Of a DNA stretch of 64,000 nucleotides, positions 1-13,500 are shown piece by piece. Under the pieces are notes generated by a model. The model was not told the DNA's origin. It ran no database searches and was given only the letters and a program-made list of their open reading frames with translations. The stretch's first letter is position 1. Each line of letters opens with the position of its first letter. Both the position numbers and the translations under genes were made by a program. This DNA is from Enoplolaimus lenunculus (taxonomy: Eukaryota > Nematoda > Enoplea > Enoplida > Thoracostomopsidae): NCBI GenBank assembly GCA_030248215.1, contig JASANG010001979.1, positions 124,001 to 188,000 of the forward strand, in the 5' to 3' direction.

Positions 1-3000
1 CTTTATTGCGGAGTTGTGGAGGGCATAGAAAGAGAGTAGTTGTAACTTTGTTTCATAAGTGTTTATCTTTGTATTGTCTCAAAAAATGTGCATGTATATT
101 GCGCAAATTTTTATTAAATTTGCTTCTGATATATTGCTTTGAGTTCCGCAAAAGGCTATTTTTGCTGATATTTAAAATACTGCTGGCCTGAAATCGTTTG
201 ATTCTCGGTTCGTGGCTCCATAAGAGACATGTTATACGCCTATATAATCGATTTATAAAAAACCAATGCTAAACAGTGTTAGCTGTTCGGAACTTTAAAG
301 TGTATATCGCATCGACCTTGTCCGCTACGATATGTTTATCATCGAAATTTTGTTGCTGTCTAAATTGGAAGAAAATAGTGTAAAGTGAGAAAATTACCTT
401 TATCTTCCAAGCATAAAATACAATTTTTGTACCAATTTTTATACTTCTTCTTGTCAAATGAAATTTTTAAACTAACAAATCATCTTTAAATGAAACTATG
501 AGAGTATTTTACTAAATATTTCAAATAATTCTAATAGTTGTTTTTGATATTTTCAGAGCAAAACATTTTTTTGCAATTTCACATGTGCTAAAAGACACTA
601 ATCATGAATTTGTGTTTTTGGAATATTTAAGTTTTTAGACAAACTTGCGCTCGACTCATGTTTCTGGGATCGGAAACTGCTCTAGCGATCGTAGTTTGGG
701 GTGAATGGAATACAAAGTTTAATAGATGAAAAATTGTAATTCGAGTTTTCATGCATTAAATTAAGCTTAGGTTTGGTACTTAATACAAGTTTATTATCGT
801 TAATAATTGTTTACGTTGCAACAGTGGTTGGAAAGTTTATAATAGATAGGACCGTGCTTATCACCTTCTGGTCCACCAGGCTAGCGGCCTTAGAAAATTG
901 CCCTACAATAGAAGACTGAGTAAAATTTCAAAAGCTCCACAAGATTCAAAAGTGAATTTTTTAAAAAGTTTAAATAAAAAAAACCGTGCGTTTGGCTTCT
1001 CGCTTTTACCTATTACTAAATAGATTGCGAGGTTTACATATTTCAAAATATAGTCCGAACATAGATATATGCTGTATTTGAGCCTATAAATACTTTAATC
1101 ATTACGAGTTTTCGGAATATTTAGTCTACTAGGTTGACAGTTCAGTTTCAGTTTTTAATTTATTTGTTCAAGTGACGGTAATTTGTTTGAGCGAGGTGTA
1201 AGACTAAATCGTTTTCTCTTCAAAATGTAAATACTCTGACCTGATGATATCACACGGTTCTGAACTTGTTTGAATAAACATTATTTAACACGATGCGGTA
1301 CTTATATATAACGGTAAGAGGGAAGGGAAACTTCAAGAGAAGCGAACACAGACGGCCAGCCCGCTTTCGAAATGTAATATATACAGCTTATTTTTAGAAA
1401 CAAAAATTAAATAAAAAATTAAAAAAATTCACTCCCGGATTACAAAAATCAGCGTTCGCCTCCCCTGAAATGTAATTACTGCGAGCGCTAGTGAAGACGG
1501 GTTCAGACAAACTATGGATTGAGGTCAAATAACTGAATTTTAATAGTCCATAATACTATAAGGCGTAACATTTCTTAAATTAAAATTTATTGTGATTCTG
1601 GTGTCGCTGGCGGATTCAAGAAGGCATCAAGGCGATGGCTCTTCAATAGAGAACGAATAATATGTACCGGAGTGACGCAAAATTAATATTTGGTATTAAA
1701 TATTTTACTATCCTAAATTGTGCGGAACTCTGCAGAAATAGATTTTGAATATCTGAACTAACGTTTCAGGGTCACTGAACAGATCGCATTGCCCCATTTT
1801 TGGCTCACGATGTACCTGTCTATGTTTCCTTATTAGCTGGTTCACAGCTCTCGTGAGCGAAACGAGCGATATGTCAAACACAATATTAGCATAATGAATT
1901 GTGCCAATTTTCGTCTTTGCTTGGCTCCTGTGGGAGATTCGAGCACTGGATCCGCTAGATCTGTCCTGGAGTCTAAATATTCTGGTTTGCACAGACATGT
2001 GTTCAGGACTTATGAAACCAAAGTAACCGTTCGGCTGAATGTTACAAACGACGTACAGGTGGAACGCCGCAAAACTACAAAGATATTTCGACAAAACTAA
2101 TTACAAAACGGCAAAGATATATATACAGTCAAATCACGGTTTATGCTCATATGAGACCCCCTGGAAACACGAGTTCTTCGCCCTATGGATGGTATGGGGC
2201 GTGAGTACGGCGCCTCTGAATATGGGAATGGACGTCCCAAATGTTCCTCCCCGGCTGCGGTGTCATTGGATTAAAACCATTTTCGGCGTATTCTGCGTAG
2301 TTGTAACAAGCAACGTGGGCGATTGTACTTCACAAACACTTGGCGAAATTACAATATCGCACTGTCAACTGAACAGTGCAATAGACTAAATTCTGAAGTG
2401 TTACATTAATGTTTAATTGTTAACGGCTCTTAATTCTGTAAAAAGGATAAGGAATTTTATACTGGGCAAAGTACTCAACTGTACAACTTTTTGAACTATT
2501 TCGGCCATTTTTTAAGTAGCCGGTCGTATATTTTGAGGTTGAAGAAAGCTATTAACAAGTTTGTTTCTTGTACACTTTTCTGTACATTTTGCGGTTATAT
2601 GGCTAAGGCTTCAGCGGTGGTTTAAGAAGTGAAAAAATAAATTTTTTTCTAAAATCAATTGTTGAGAACACGCATCTTTCCGTTATCGCTTGACCAGCTG
2701 AAAGCAATTTGTTGAGCGGAGTAGAATTGACGTTAGCGCTGTTTGACGACTTTTTCATGAGTTATGGTTAAAAATTGATTTGGGATTCGGTTAACGGTGT
2801 GGTAAAGGCGCCAAAACCGGTTTTTGACCGTAATTCTGTAAATACTGATCAGATAGCGTCGAAGTTAAACTATAAGCTCGCCAAAGTACGCTGAATAACA
2901 CACAAATTCTTGAACTATTTGACAAACATTCTTTCTGTCCTTAGGCAGAAATCGGGACCGAAACAATTGAATTTTAAGAAAATTATAATTTCAATAAGTA

Positions 3001-4499
3001 ATGATCAGGGTAGGTATTGTGACCAGTTTTAATAGGAAAAAATTTCAAAATACATATACTTTTAGGCAAATTATTGCTGGAGATCCATGAATACCATGTT
3101 TTATTCCGCTGTCACTTCGTTTTCGGTCTGTATCCTACTGTGTCTTTAATGTTTGTTTGAAACAATTTTCAAGAACTATTTCGCGTTTATTCTTTTCGAA
3201 CACAGATGAAAAGTCGACAAAATTTACTGCAAATATCTTCACTCTTGACTTTAACTGCAGTTGTTACGTTTAATAAATATTCTAGAGATTGCAAATTTAT
3301 TGCGCTAAAATGGCAATTTCTATAAATTGAATTTAAAAAAAACTTTTTCGTAATTCATGAAGGTTAATTTGTGCAATATACAGGCAGAGTTCTTGTTACT
3401 CGAAATGCCGGAAATTGTCTTGTGTAAAGTGATTTTAGACTTTAATTTTGGTTTTTGAAATTTTGTGCAGTAAGAAATTAAAATAATCAATCCAATACTA
3501 TAATAGGCAGAAGACAGCTCACTCCACACGCCGGTAGGATCCTTTTCAAGATTCACTGGACAGGGCTGTGTTACTGCTGTTGGTACCCAGAAGTTTCGCT
3601 TTTCTGATAAAGATTATTTGGCGGCTCAACTGCGCAACAGCCTGAATGGCAGGGGGCACGGATTTTTTTGTTTTGGTACTCAAAAATCTGCATAACACAT
3701 AATGAAAAACGTTATGGAAATATAGTAAGCTCTTAAAACCTGCGATTTTCCACTCATATTTCAACTCATGTTTTACAGGCGGTAACGCGTCAAGAGACAT
3801 TTCATATCCCAACATCGCATGGCCCGGCAGCTCGTTGTCCACCATTAAGATTAATCTTAGACTTCGCCTGCTATCCGGTAACAAGTTGTCAGACGATGAA
3901 CAGTCGTACAAACCGGTCACACCAAATTTTCGACCTACCTCGTAACCATTGAATAGTACAATACACATAACGATCTTACCTTTGCCTGTATTCTCAAATG
4001 TGTGTAGGGCGGGTGTAACACCTATCACCAGTTTCAATAAGTTGTGTAACCACTGGCGTATCTAAGGAAGAGGGCACCCCACTCTAGACCCCCAACAGAG
4101 ATCAAAGCCAACGGTTTTAATATATTCATTTAGCACTAAAATGGCGTTCGGCTTCTCGCTGGCGGATCTTTTAGACTATTGTATCTCACGTGGCCTCCCT
4201 TTTTTAAAAACTTTCGGATTCGTGACTGCTTGTAGTTTTTGAGTCAGTGAATGGCGAGCTTGAAATAACCCAATTTCCAAATTTGATTTGTCCCACATAT
4301 GTGCAAATTTCAATGTTCGTAGCTGCCGTATTTTGTGAGTTTGAAGCCGTATCGTCAACTGGTCGTTGATGACATACATTTGAGAATATGGTCCCTTACT
4401 ATATAGCTTATTTAGTTTAGATCAAAAGTTACCGTTATATATAATTTTTAAGAATAAAATATTTGATTGTTTTGCTTATTAATAATATGTAGAGCTATC
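1..4499. other. Intergenic region upstream of the RhoGAP gene
   Basis: No exon is recognised here. The DNA is AT-rich with scattered repeat fragments. These include a GCGTTTGGCTTCTCGCT motif (984 and 4142) that also occurs in later introns, and two pieces of the CACATTTGAGAATAC foldback family near 4000 and 4370. A GC-richer patch at 1890-2350 has open frames on both strands with no recognisable product. The promoter of the RhoGAP gene should lie here, but no motif can be assigned. A 163-codon frame on the - strand (3546-4037) is listed separately. Confidence 0.6.
3546..4037 (-). other. Unrecognised 163-codon open frame
   Basis: The longest unexplained frame on the - strand here encodes a protein starting MKLVIGVTPALHTFENTG. 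I recognise no family, signal peptide or domain. Its first codons overlap a dispersed repeat (CACATTTGAGAATAC). It may be a chance frame, or a repeat-associated or exonic fragment of a gene to the left. Confidence 0.15.
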
Positions 4500-4521
4500 A
4501 TGTTGCCATCAAGTCCGTCAG
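4500..4521 (+). CDS. RhoGAP gene exon 1 (start codon exon)
   Basis: ATG at 4500 opens a seven-codon exon (MLPSSPS) ending in phase 1 before a perfect GTAAGT donor at 4522. Its leftover G joins the first two bases of exon 2 to give Asp. There is an in-frame TGA upstream at 4464. The exon is tiny, so it rests on the ideal donor and phase rather than on homology. A start-stop ATGTAG lies just upstream at 4487. Confidence 0.7.
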
Positions 4522-7500
4522 GTAAGTTGACATCAGTTTCATTTGTTGTCTGAAGCTATGATATTTTACCTAAACAATACCGCACCAAAAGTATCCGAAT
4601 CTCCCTCCCCATTAGCTCCACCCTCTTGCGAAATGAAGCCCCGTTGTAAGATATCAACAAGGAGCAGTGCCGGAGCAGACACGTGTGGAAACTCTCTTCA
4701 AACTCCAGGGTGGGGGCACACAAACTCGCGAGCGAGAAGCCAGACAATTTTAAAACTGGCGGTTTTGTTTCCACCGGTTAGGTTAGGGGCCCCAAAGGGG
4801 AGAATAACGCAACGGCCAACTTGAATTGCGCAGATGGCTCAAAATTGTTTTGTTAGCATCGTGCATCGGTTTTGTTGGGTGCCCCAGGCGTCCGCCCCAA
4901 GGGAAGACAAGGAAGTTGTAGTTGCGGCACTGTTTATACCTAATTTTTTTATTTGACCTCGGTTCAACATACTATAGAGACGATTGGATGGTCTTATTAA
5001 TGGCTCTTGTATACTCTCGCCGTAGTTTTCGAAAGGTTCCCATTTGATCAATTGTTATATGCAGAAAAATTGTAGTAGGTCTAATTTAAGCTTTTGTTGT
5101 TTTTAGCAACGGTATTTTGCAATGCGTAAATTGGCTAGGTACCCAAATAAAAATTAAGACATTATGGCGTAGGTTCAGAAATATTTGCTTTGATTTTAAA
5201 AATTTCAATTTTTAATTTCAAGATGCGTTTCAAGCTGACTCATTCAAATCGATCAACTCGTCACGCTCCATATCAAACGCAACATCGGTTACTGATCACG
5301 AACCTGAAGTCCAGTCGCTGGAAAGCGATGCCGGAAGCGGTGCCAGTCAACCGGTGCAAGATCAGCAGGTGGTTTTTCGGCGAAAATTCGAAAAACAACC
5401 GTCAATATCTTACATCGCGACCACCGGACGCATTGTGTCCTTAAACAGCCGGAATACGTCGGATATTATTGACAGTCTTGTCAGTGATATGAGACGCATT
5501 TCGGACTGTTTAAATCGTTTGCATCGATTAGTCAGCAGTGGCGGTGTGCTTACCTGGTCGCCAAATGAAAAACGATCCAGTAAGTCAAGTTCAAAATTGA
5601 CTTAAGAGAACCGTAATTCTGGAAATACTGTAGCGACCCGAATAAAAGGTGGTAATAAGAGGGTGCTCATAATTTTGGTCCCAACCGATAGGAGTCCGTA
5701 TCGCTAATAAGAGTCCGTAAGCTTATAGAGTCCCTAAACTCTAACTAGAGTCCGTAAATGTCAATTGTCCCTAATTATGGTGCATAAATAACTTCAGGCT
5801 CAAACAAAGTTGAGTTCGAACCTTTAAAGCATGCTTAAGGTTTGAATGCACATTCAAAAAGTATTACCTTGCATTATCGCTTAAGCTTTTGATACAGGGC
5901 AAATAAACGTTTAATTCAACGGTTAATTGCAGTACCAGATATATATCAATGACGAAGGGTGGTGGAGCGTGGGTTAAAAATAACTAACAGTCCGTAACCG
6001 ATTAGCAAGGGGGCGTACGGCGCACCCTCCAAAATAAATATCAGCCTCCTCTTCTTATTCGGGTTACTATAGTAATGCCTGACCAAATATGTTAGGCGAA
6101 TCGGCACTGTCCCTAAAATTGGTTGGTTTAAACAACGAGTGCTGACCAACGCCTAAAACACTTTGACTTCCTAGAAAAAGTTTTGGATTTACTAACTGAA
6201 ACTTTCACTAAAAACATACCCTCTGAAATATTTTTGGCTCATGCGACTAGAAAAATTTTCTCCTTCACTTGAAAAGCTTACACCTCGCTTGTAACTTGTC
6301 AACTACATGAAACATTTGCGTGCTGCATGCTCCACTAAAAATTTTAGAGTCTCACTATCATGTTAAGCTGGCACGGGCATCTGTAATGTTTGGCTGGCTA
6401 CTGTTATGCCTAAAGCTATTGTGTTTTAGCTGATAACTCAAACCAAGCTTCACATTGCGTACAAGTCCACGAAGCATTATCGAATGCATTGCAAGTTTTA
6501 CGTCAATTGCTCGAACGATACTCGTTTTTGCACGGATCTGAAATACTCTCTGCGGCATCTGGTCTTACACAAAGCGTTAAAAGTAAAAATAACGTTATGC
6601 TTTTAACTGTTACATAAAGGCTGACAGTTCGTTAGCTTAAGAGAACACAATTTAGACTTTGACACATGTGCAGTATAGCTGTACCTTTATCGTTCTTGAA
6701 GTGAAATTATTATGCTGTTCAAATAATGTTTTATAGTTTGTTAATTTTAGCAAATATCTATAAACTGTTGTCAAAAAATTTTGTTTAAGCTAATTTTTGC
6801 AACCTTCCAGCAATTAATTCATGAAAATTTTACCAAGGTTAAATCCAAACGCACCGAACGATATAATCGTTGTAAAACTGAAAAATTTCACTACCGAAAT
6901 TGCCGGAACTTTAAGCAGAATTTATGCCGGAGCCGGAGACAGACCTCTGGTTGTACGCTAATGCAAGGTGTTTCTCTAAATTAATACAGGTAGGATTAAA
7001 ATTTTTCCAGGTATATTCGACTCTCTATGTCTATGTTCCACTTAACGCAACCTTCATCGTATTGGCATTGGTTCAGTAAAACTGAGCAGAGGCGGATTCT
7101 AAAATTTCTCTCGGAGCGGGCTGGCAAATTCTGCCGGGAAGAATAGTAAAGTAGGCAACTTATCATTTTATCACAAAACCTGACAGGGGAGCGCACGCTT
7201 CCATAAACCCACCCCCCGGATTCGCTACTGGCTATGAGCACTTGGCAAGTCAACAAAATATTTATTATGCTAAAATTGATTACCGATCTACTCCTTCAAA
7301 TCTACTGAGACAATCGGGATTTTTGTATTGTAAAATAAAAAGAAACGAAAATTCTTGCTATGATGAATCGACAAATGTTTCAGATTTAAAGTTTGATGCC
7401 GGATCACGCTTAGATTTCACAGCTGTTCAAGATAATTTACTAAAGTTACAAGCTGTATTGGTCGAACGGTGAGTATATCGTTGGTTGTTTAACGGGTTCG

Positions 7501-10500
7501 CAGTCAGAGAGGGTTTCACTTTCATAGAAAATATTTGACACGAAGAAGGGTTTTTAGTCCGCTTGTAATTGTGTTCCTCACAAAATAGTTTTGGCCATTT
7601 TAACATGTGGAGCTGGCTACGGGACTGTTGTTTAGTGTCATTAAACTGGCATTTACGTCGACGAAAAATGTATAAATTTTATTCACTTGTAACGAGACCT
7701 GATGATTGCATTCATTTATATATTTTACGTCTAAATTTTCAACAGCGTATAACATAGCAATTCATGCGATAAAATAAACACTAATGACAGTAATTTGTCA
7801 TGTTTTACTGGCTGTTTTTGGCAGTGTATCGAGGCAGCACTGCAAAAAACGTTATCAACCTTCTGGCCAATCCTTGTGACGAAATTTAGCGATCCTGTAG
7901 TAATTATGTCTCTGTACTTAATACCGAAAACATTACAATTATCAAATAATGAATGGCAGGATAGAGTGGATATATATCCCCTTCTTAAATTTGTGCAATA
8001 AAAAAAGTGCCTTAATAAGCTTATGAATAACCCTTCTGGGATCCTAGAGTTCAAAATTTTTTCAATGAGATTTAGCTTTCTGGAATGGAAATTCAGGTTA
8101 TATACGCCTCTGGTAAAAGAAATAATGTAAAATATTTACTGCGGTTAATGGAAATATTTGGTTTTTAGCAATTTCCAGCACCATACGAATACGCAAAAAT
8201 GAACCGATTTTGAAAATTTTTGCACATTTTAGCTTCACATGATCTCCTGTGATTTTCTACACCCAAATTTGAATTTTTAAAAAATTTTATTTTGTTGGCG
8301 TCCCACGCTACATCCTGCGTTGTGCAATTATGCTATTTGGTGGTTTCCAAAGAGGGACCACAGGGCTTAAATTTTTCGAATATTGAAATTTTGGTATGGA
8401 ATAATCAGGGGATGTTAAATGAACTTACCATTTGCAACAAAATTAGAATCGGACCAATTTTAAGCAAATGCGGGTGTGCGAAATAGCCGAAAAGACTCGA
8501 AATTGTAACAATAGCTATGGCTTCATTAATCAATACTTTTTAATTTACTATCAGATTTAAATTTCGACTAAATTTTTGCTGTTCAGTCAGTGTCGGCCAT
8601 CTTGCTATTCTTTTCAAACACATCAGTTTGTGAGATCGATGTTAAAGGCCCATGCTTCAATTGCTACGATAAAACACATCATTACAGGCTTTCTAAACTT
8701 TACTTGTAACATATGAATAGAGCAGAAAGCGCTTCAATTCTAAAATATATTCCTTGAATTGGTGCTTAAAATTGTTAACGCTTAAAATCTATCATTGTTA
8801 GCTGAGAAAATCTTTTCTTAAAAAGCGTTACGACTTTTGTGTTGAATGATATATAATAGAGGCATGATTTTCGCAAGAATATATATACTTTACGCCTTGG
8901 AATAGGTACAATAAGCATAGTTTATAAAGGATTTGACATTGTTTACTTTATATGCTAAACGGTCGCTCTTTAATGTGAGTTAAAATCCCATGTCAAACTC
9001 TAATGGTTGTTTAAAAATCAGCCTTCTGAGTCTGACGGACGCTTTGGAGCTTATAGCTTAAACCTAATTTGAGATTAATCTCAACTGTTGCGAATAAGTG
9101 TTGCGGATATCCACAGCCGTTACTCAGCAGTTGAAACTTGCAAATTATAACATTCATAACATTCACAAAAATGAAAAGAATGTAACTTATTAGGTATGGT
9201 TACATTCAAAAGCTGTATAAGTCATTAAATTAATTGTGGCGGATTCAAAAATTTATAATGGGGACTGCAGGATATATGACAAAAGAAACGAGCCTCAAGT
9301 TCAGCAAGTAACAAATCAAACGCAATTTTAGTAATAATACAAAATTTTGGTTCTGCTCTGTTTTGTATTTGGAGGCTTGGCCTAGGCAGACGCAAAGTGT
9401 TTAGTTTGCGTTTAAAACGACTTGCGTTTATGCATTTAGCATCGTCAGCGTCGATGTTGAAATTTTAATAGTAAAAATTTGAAAATTTTTCAAATTTTTT
9501 AAACTTTTATACATATTAATCAAAGCGTTATATGCTCGCCCGCGGAGGAATATATGATGGACGGGATATTGCATATATATAAGCTACCAAAATTACTGAA
9601 TAGAGCGAAAAAAAGACAGACGATTTCACAGATTTTAAATATTTTCTTGATTTTTAATTTGCTTTAAAAAATTCAACAAACCACATTATCAAAATGATAT
9701 CCTCGTGTCTCGCTATTGGTTATTTTATAATACATTTCAAGAAAAACGTTACTACATTAGTGTTTGCGACTGTTTTGTCAATGACAATTTTCGCTCTGTC
9801 TGCGCGTACTGCAATGGCGAGTAATGTGTGAAGTTTTGAGTAGCGAAGGGATGACGTACCTATACAATGGGACGGATAACGGAATATATTACCTAGCCTG
9901 AAATTTCTGGATCAACAACAAAAATTTACCTTTAACAAGGTCTGAAAAAGATTTTTATAAATTTTATATGTCAAAATATGTTTTAAACATTTAGGTTATT
10001 CCCTGCCGAAGTGAAATTCTGATTATGCTCGTGGTAGTAAAATAATATATTTAAATGAACAAAAAAACGCCTTTATTGCTCAATTTGATGTAGGTACTAC
10101 TGGTTTATATTGTTAAGTTTTGTTTATCATAGTGAAATGCTGAATGATGCTGTTGTTTTTTGAGTTTGTTATAGTATAATGTTCAGAATAGAACTGCTTC
10201 TTTTACCAACGTTGCTTCAACAGCTGTTTTTACACTACTGCCCCGCCATAATATAAAAGAATCAAGAAGGCTTTGGTTTCGGATCGGGTTTAGGGTGGTG
10301 CTATATCCGCCGCGCGTCATATTAAAAAATAGTTTTTATATAACTCACGGCGCCGCTCGACGCCAGATGTCGCCGCGCGGCATCGTGCGGCAGCGAACGG
10401 CTGGCAAATGTTATGAAACGCAAAAATTGTAAGGTAAGGAACTTATTATTTTATCACCAAAAAATTTGTTAGGGAAATAATTGTAAGGTAAGCACGTTAT

Positions 10501-13500
10501 CATTTCATCGCAAAAAATTATCTAAGGGGAAAAATTGTAAGGTTTAATCACAGAAATTGCGAGGGTACAAATTGTATTTTTTACAAAAAAATTTATGAGG
10601 GGGAATATTGTAAACAAGATATCTCTATTCAAATATTCATTTCAATTTTGAGGACATAAATTGGCAAGAGGTACGTTTACAGGTACACAGTGACGTTTAT
10701 GTTTATTTACTCTTCGCTAGTCGCACATTTTGATTTGCTTATTAACAGTGTATTTTGGGTTCTGTCCGCCGTTGTTGTTTGATGTATAAAAGTTTGCAAA
10801 CAGTGTTCGTAAGCTACTACTCAGTGGTCAACAAAGTGAAAGGCTCATATTTCAACTTTGGGCTTTATTCTTCCTTGTTGTAAACGGTCAGGGTGTCGAT
10901 ATGTCGTAGCATTTTTATAGGTTGCTCATCACCACAGCTGAGCTAAAATCAACTCGGATCGGCGAAAGTTGCCCCATAAGTTGCAGAGAAACTTTTTATG
11001 CCCTTGGAGGGGACTTTATTTAATATTTTGTTTTGCTTGGAAAGGGGGGCTTTAGTCTGTGAGATATACGGTATAATTTGTGGCATAGGTTCTAAACTAT
11101 ACAGGACATTGACCAGTATTCTTTGATGGGCGGGAGCACTAATTTTGGCTTACAAAAGTATCGGCCAGATATTTAATTTTTTTTCGTTTATTATTCGATT
11201 ATTTGAATGTTATACAACAGATTGCTTTTATGCTTTTAATTAATTTTAAAACTATGGGTTGTGTTGAAAAGTTTTATTCGTGGTGGTTTGCGTAACGTAT
11301 GCAAAATTGAACCGTGCTTAGAGTTGTAGAAGGTAGGCTTTAGGCTTAAGAATATGCTTAACTTCACTTCAATATTTGTAATAAATTTTGTGGTGTTAAG
11401 TGGTTTCAGAAGTACAACAATCAGGAGTTCATGCAACGGGTCCATAGCTAAGGGAGGCAGGGAGAGAGGTGCTCGCCCTAACTACTGCAAAAATTTTGCC
11501 CCCCTAGGAAACTTTCAACCTTGCTTGTAAGCCAACCAAAACCTTGTATGTCCCTTCTGAAAATTTTTAGCTCCCCCTAGCAACGTGAGCTGGCTACTAG
11601 CTTGTTATGCAATCGAAATTACTAAGCAAAAAGCTGATCAACTTCGTGTTCAATGAATAGTAGTCCGCTTCCAACCGCGTAAAAGAAAGAAAGATATCAA
11701 GAAGCCAACCAGTTGTAATGGTTTCTGGTTCGCTGGTCATTTATTTTCATCAATTCGCTGTTGTTTTGTTGTGGGGTCATTTTGAAAATATAATTATTAA
11801 CGATTGTGTGAGATGTCGGGTTTCTTTGAAGTGACCTAATGACCAATGACGTTATATAACGACAATGACGTTGTTTACTTTCTGTTACAATCAACATTCA
11901 CTTAAAATAATCCTAATTCCTGAATCATGCCTTTGCGTTAGTGTTAAGCTTATATTATATATACGGAGGTATTTCTTTTAGGCTGACTATTAAAATTTTC
12001 AGCATATTACCAGAGGCGTACACAAGGAGATTTATCTTTCACGAAATTTTTGCAGACAAGCCTAAACAGACTTTAAAATAACCTTTCACATCATAGAGGT
12101 CAAAAAAGTTTCTTATATATGAGGGCATTACCTTGCGAACTGAAATTGTGGCTACGCTACTGCCTGTTTCCGGGCCCGTAGCCACAGGTGCCGGGGTGCT
12201 TAGCCCCTACCCCCTGGAAAAAATTTGGTACCACTAAAATTTTCAACCTTGCTTGCAGGGTGCAACTGGGATTATAAAGTACCGGAACCGGAAAGTTAAA
12301 AAATACCGGACCGGAACCGGAGCCGGAAAATATAAAATATTTGTTTCCGAAAAATTCATTTTTAAGCGCTATTTTATCGCTTTTAATGCTGTAAACACAC
12401 CATTTAGAATGCCAAAATCCTGAAACAAATGCAGTAGGTGGAAGCATATAATAAATTATGCAGCTTGGCACAAATTGAAAATTTGGGCAATATGCGTTCG
12501 AACAATTTTAGATACATAAGTTAGAATAATATGCAAATTTTTCATAACTTTCGAATGAGAAAAAATTTTCAATACCGAAAATGCCGGAAAATTCCGGTGA
12601 AGAAATATCGGATTTCTTACCGGAACCGGATGGGGTAAAATACCGAATTTCCCTACCGGAACCGGAATTCCGGTTGCACCCTGATTACTTGTAAGTACTC
12701 GAAAATTTCGCTGTCCATAGCAAGGTGAGCTGGCTACGGGCCTGCCTGTCCCATGTGACTTATCTGCCAAGTTAAAATGCTATCTACACCAATTACGCTA
12801 TTTGGCACATGTGTATTTGCGATATCAGCTTCCGAACTCAGAAATAACTGAAAATTATATTTCCAATTTTCAACCTAGGAAATATTAAATATATGGTTTG
12901 CAGTGTAACGAGTTGCATCGCTCTTTCAAAACCATACATATTTAACAAACGAATTATTTCAAAATCATATGGGAAGATTTTCGGTTTTCGTAAACAGGCG
13001 TTGGGTCGTTAATAATTGACTCGCTCGAAGCCTGGTACGCGTCATACCTTTTACATTTCGTACCCGTTGAGTGGTTCACACCTTTAAGGCATAAACCAGG
13101 GCAGCTATTGTTGTTTCTTTTATCTTTCGTCAGTTTTCACCCCACGATTTGGTCTTACAAAAAACAAAGTTTCTTTAACTTCCTTTTGCGGGATTGTTTT
13201 CAACTCTCTGAGACAATATTCTATGTCGTTCTTTACGCAATTTGCGCTTACATAAACATCAGGGTACAACCGGAGGTGTGCTTCCGGCTAAGGCAGAAAG
13301 TTGACCTCTGGTTCCGGTTCCGGTAGAGTTTTAATCGGAGGTTCTGGCAAATTCAACAGCTTAAAATTTGTAAAACCGACATCTTTTTATTACTGCTTAG
13401 GATGCTTTAATTGCCGGAATTTTTTCAAAAAGAAAGTTTAAAATATAATTTCTGGCTACATTTAACAAATGACTGTGAAAATTTGCAAATTTAACATTAA

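Noticed and set aside
1708-2389. Overlapping frames on both strands (up to 128 codons) in a GC-richer patch
   Set aside because: No recognisable protein, no convincing exon boundaries; the frames overlap on opposite strands, as expected from local composition.
6812-6984. Frame with LIHENFTKVKSK after a good acceptor (TTGCAACCTTCCAG), considered as an exon between exons 2 and 3
   Set aside because: Exons 2 and 3 already join in phase and without a gap relative to ARHGAP29. No usable donor follows, and the downstream part is repeat-like.
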